Below, in pieces: positions 63,567 to 64,000 of a DNA stretch of 64,000 nucleotides. The notes beneath the pieces were generated by a model. The model saw only the letters and a program-made list of their open reading frames with translations, did no database searches and was not told the origin of the DNA. The DNA comes from WHSW01 sp963759295. Its GTDB lineage: Bacteria > Actinomycetota > Thermoleophilia > Solirubrobacterales > 70-9. The stretch is from positions 1-64,000 of the forward strand of contig CAVWYT010000012.1 of assembly GCA_963759295.1 (NCBI GenBank). Direction: 5' to 3'. How positions within the stretch are numbered: position 1 is the first letter of the stretch; the number at the start of each line of letters is the position of its first letter. A program made the translations under genes and the position numbers.

Positions 63567-64000
63567 TCAGAGTCGCCTGTTGCGCGAGACGTCGTAGCGG
63601 CAGCCGGAGCCGCCGTCGACCTGGGCGAAGTAGCGGCCGGACCTCAGCGAGCGTCTGATCGTCCACCTGCCGCGGTCGTTCGTTTTCGTCGTCGCCACCA
63701 ATCCGGTGATGAAACCTTCGTAGCGCTGAAGCCGGATCTTCCGGTCCGCGCCCTCGCACCCGGTGCTCGCCGAGGTCACCTTTCCCTTGGCGCCGCTGGT
63801 GCGCAGCGCCGTCAGCTTGATCCGGGACTTGACGCGGCGCTCGCCGCGCTTGAGCCGCGGGCGGTTCTCGACCCGCTCGCAGGACGGGTCGAACTTGTCG
63901 TCCGGGAGGTCGTGAGCGCCGCCGTCGCAGACGTCTCCGCCGCTGCCGCCGTCGAGGAAGTCGAAGCCCTTGCCGGCGTTGAGGCGGTCGTCGCCGCCCT
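63567..64000 (-). CDS. RTX-like calcium-binding protein, C-terminal part (runs off the right end)
   Basis: The minus-strand frame is open from the window edge (in frame from 63998) to the stop at 63567. It reads GGDDRLNAGKGFDFLDGGSG then GDVCDGGAHDLPDD, typical nonapeptide calcium-binding repeats, followed by a beta-rich domain of about 100 residues (VKSRIKLTALRTSGAKGKVT; TKTNDRGRWTIRRSLRSGRY) that ends CRYDVSRNRRL. The start lies outside the window. It is probably secreted. The internal GTG 63779 was not taken as a start because the frame is open beyond it with family features. Confidence 0.75.
   Translation of the reverse strand, partial: GGDDRLNAGKGFDFLDGGSGGDVCDGGAHDLPDDKFDPSCERVENRPRLKRGERRVKSRIKLTALRTSGAKGKVTSASTGCEGADRKIRLQRYEGFITGLVATTKTNDRGRWTIRRSLRSGRYFAQVDGGSGCRYDVSRNRRL

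Overview
The window is high-GC DNA whose gene content points to an actinobacterium, probably a Thermoleophilia/Solirubrobacterales-like lineage. That placement is an inference from content (two BTAD regulators, GTG/TTG starts, form I CO dehydrogenase, CsbD, DUF1326, DUF427 and CHASE2-cyclase genes), not from a marker gene. There are two tRNA-Ala genes and no rRNA, CRISPR array or complete mobile element.

Left part, about 0.2-17.7 kb. Almost every gene here is interrupted by frameshifts or amber codons: two small secreted-peptide copies, a TPR protein, a serine hydrolase, an M1 peptidase relic, a BTAD regulator, a kinase/propeller/solute-binding fusion, an integrase, a GGDEF protein and a histone-deacetylase-like protein. 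Only a second tyrosine recombinase, a small membrane protein, a cation efflux protein and a CmcI-like protein are open. Either this is a decaying region flanked by recombinases and a tRNA, or indel errors are concentrated here. At about 17.385 kb two 5'-truncated genes abut head to head.

Cox region, 17.7-29 kb. A long minus-strand operon starts at 27664. It encodes four small membrane proteins, then coxM, coxS and coxL (form I active-site motif AYRCSFR), an XdhC-YHS protein, a MocA-like nucleotidyltransferase, coxD (MoxR), coxE (VWA) and a small Cys/His protein; a relic of another CoxL-family gene follows. Neighbours overlap by ATGA-type junctions or are separated by a few bases. A divergent XdhC gene shares the promoter region. 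The set is consistent with a functional aerobic CO dehydrogenase and its maturation proteins. The four membrane proteins are the least understood part.

29-37.4 kb. A predicted MFS transporter, cyclic-nucleotide-binding domain and patatin phospholipase are fused in one protein. Next comes a minus-strand cluster: two paralogues with 11-residue Gly-rich repeats, a Lys/Ser/Met-Pro-rich protein, an SRPBCC protein, small membrane and acidic proteins, and a CsbD-like protein. It resembles accessory genes of actinobacterial gas-vesicle loci, but no gvp structural gene is present.

37.6-57 kb. Methyltransferases, two FAD-linked oxidoreductases, a rhodanese, a secreted DUF11/RTX-like protein, a patatin, DUF1326, a DAO-type oxidoreductase, DegV, membrane proteins, and an intact AfsR-like BTAD-ATPase-TPR regulator. 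Both BTAD genes lie next to direct repeats spaced 11 bp (or 22 bp) followed by a TAGGTT -10-like box, the layout expected of SARP operators.

56-64 kb. A cAMP-themed set: an MFS transporter with a C-terminal cyclic-nucleotide domain, a GTGA-N6-TCAC (CRP-type) palindrome, and a divergent secreted FecR-like protein plus CHASE2-nucleotide cyclase pair. Then an orphan Phd/YefM antitoxin, DUF427, a methanethiol-oxidase-type selenium-binding protein, and the C-terminus of an RTX-like protein that runs off the right end.
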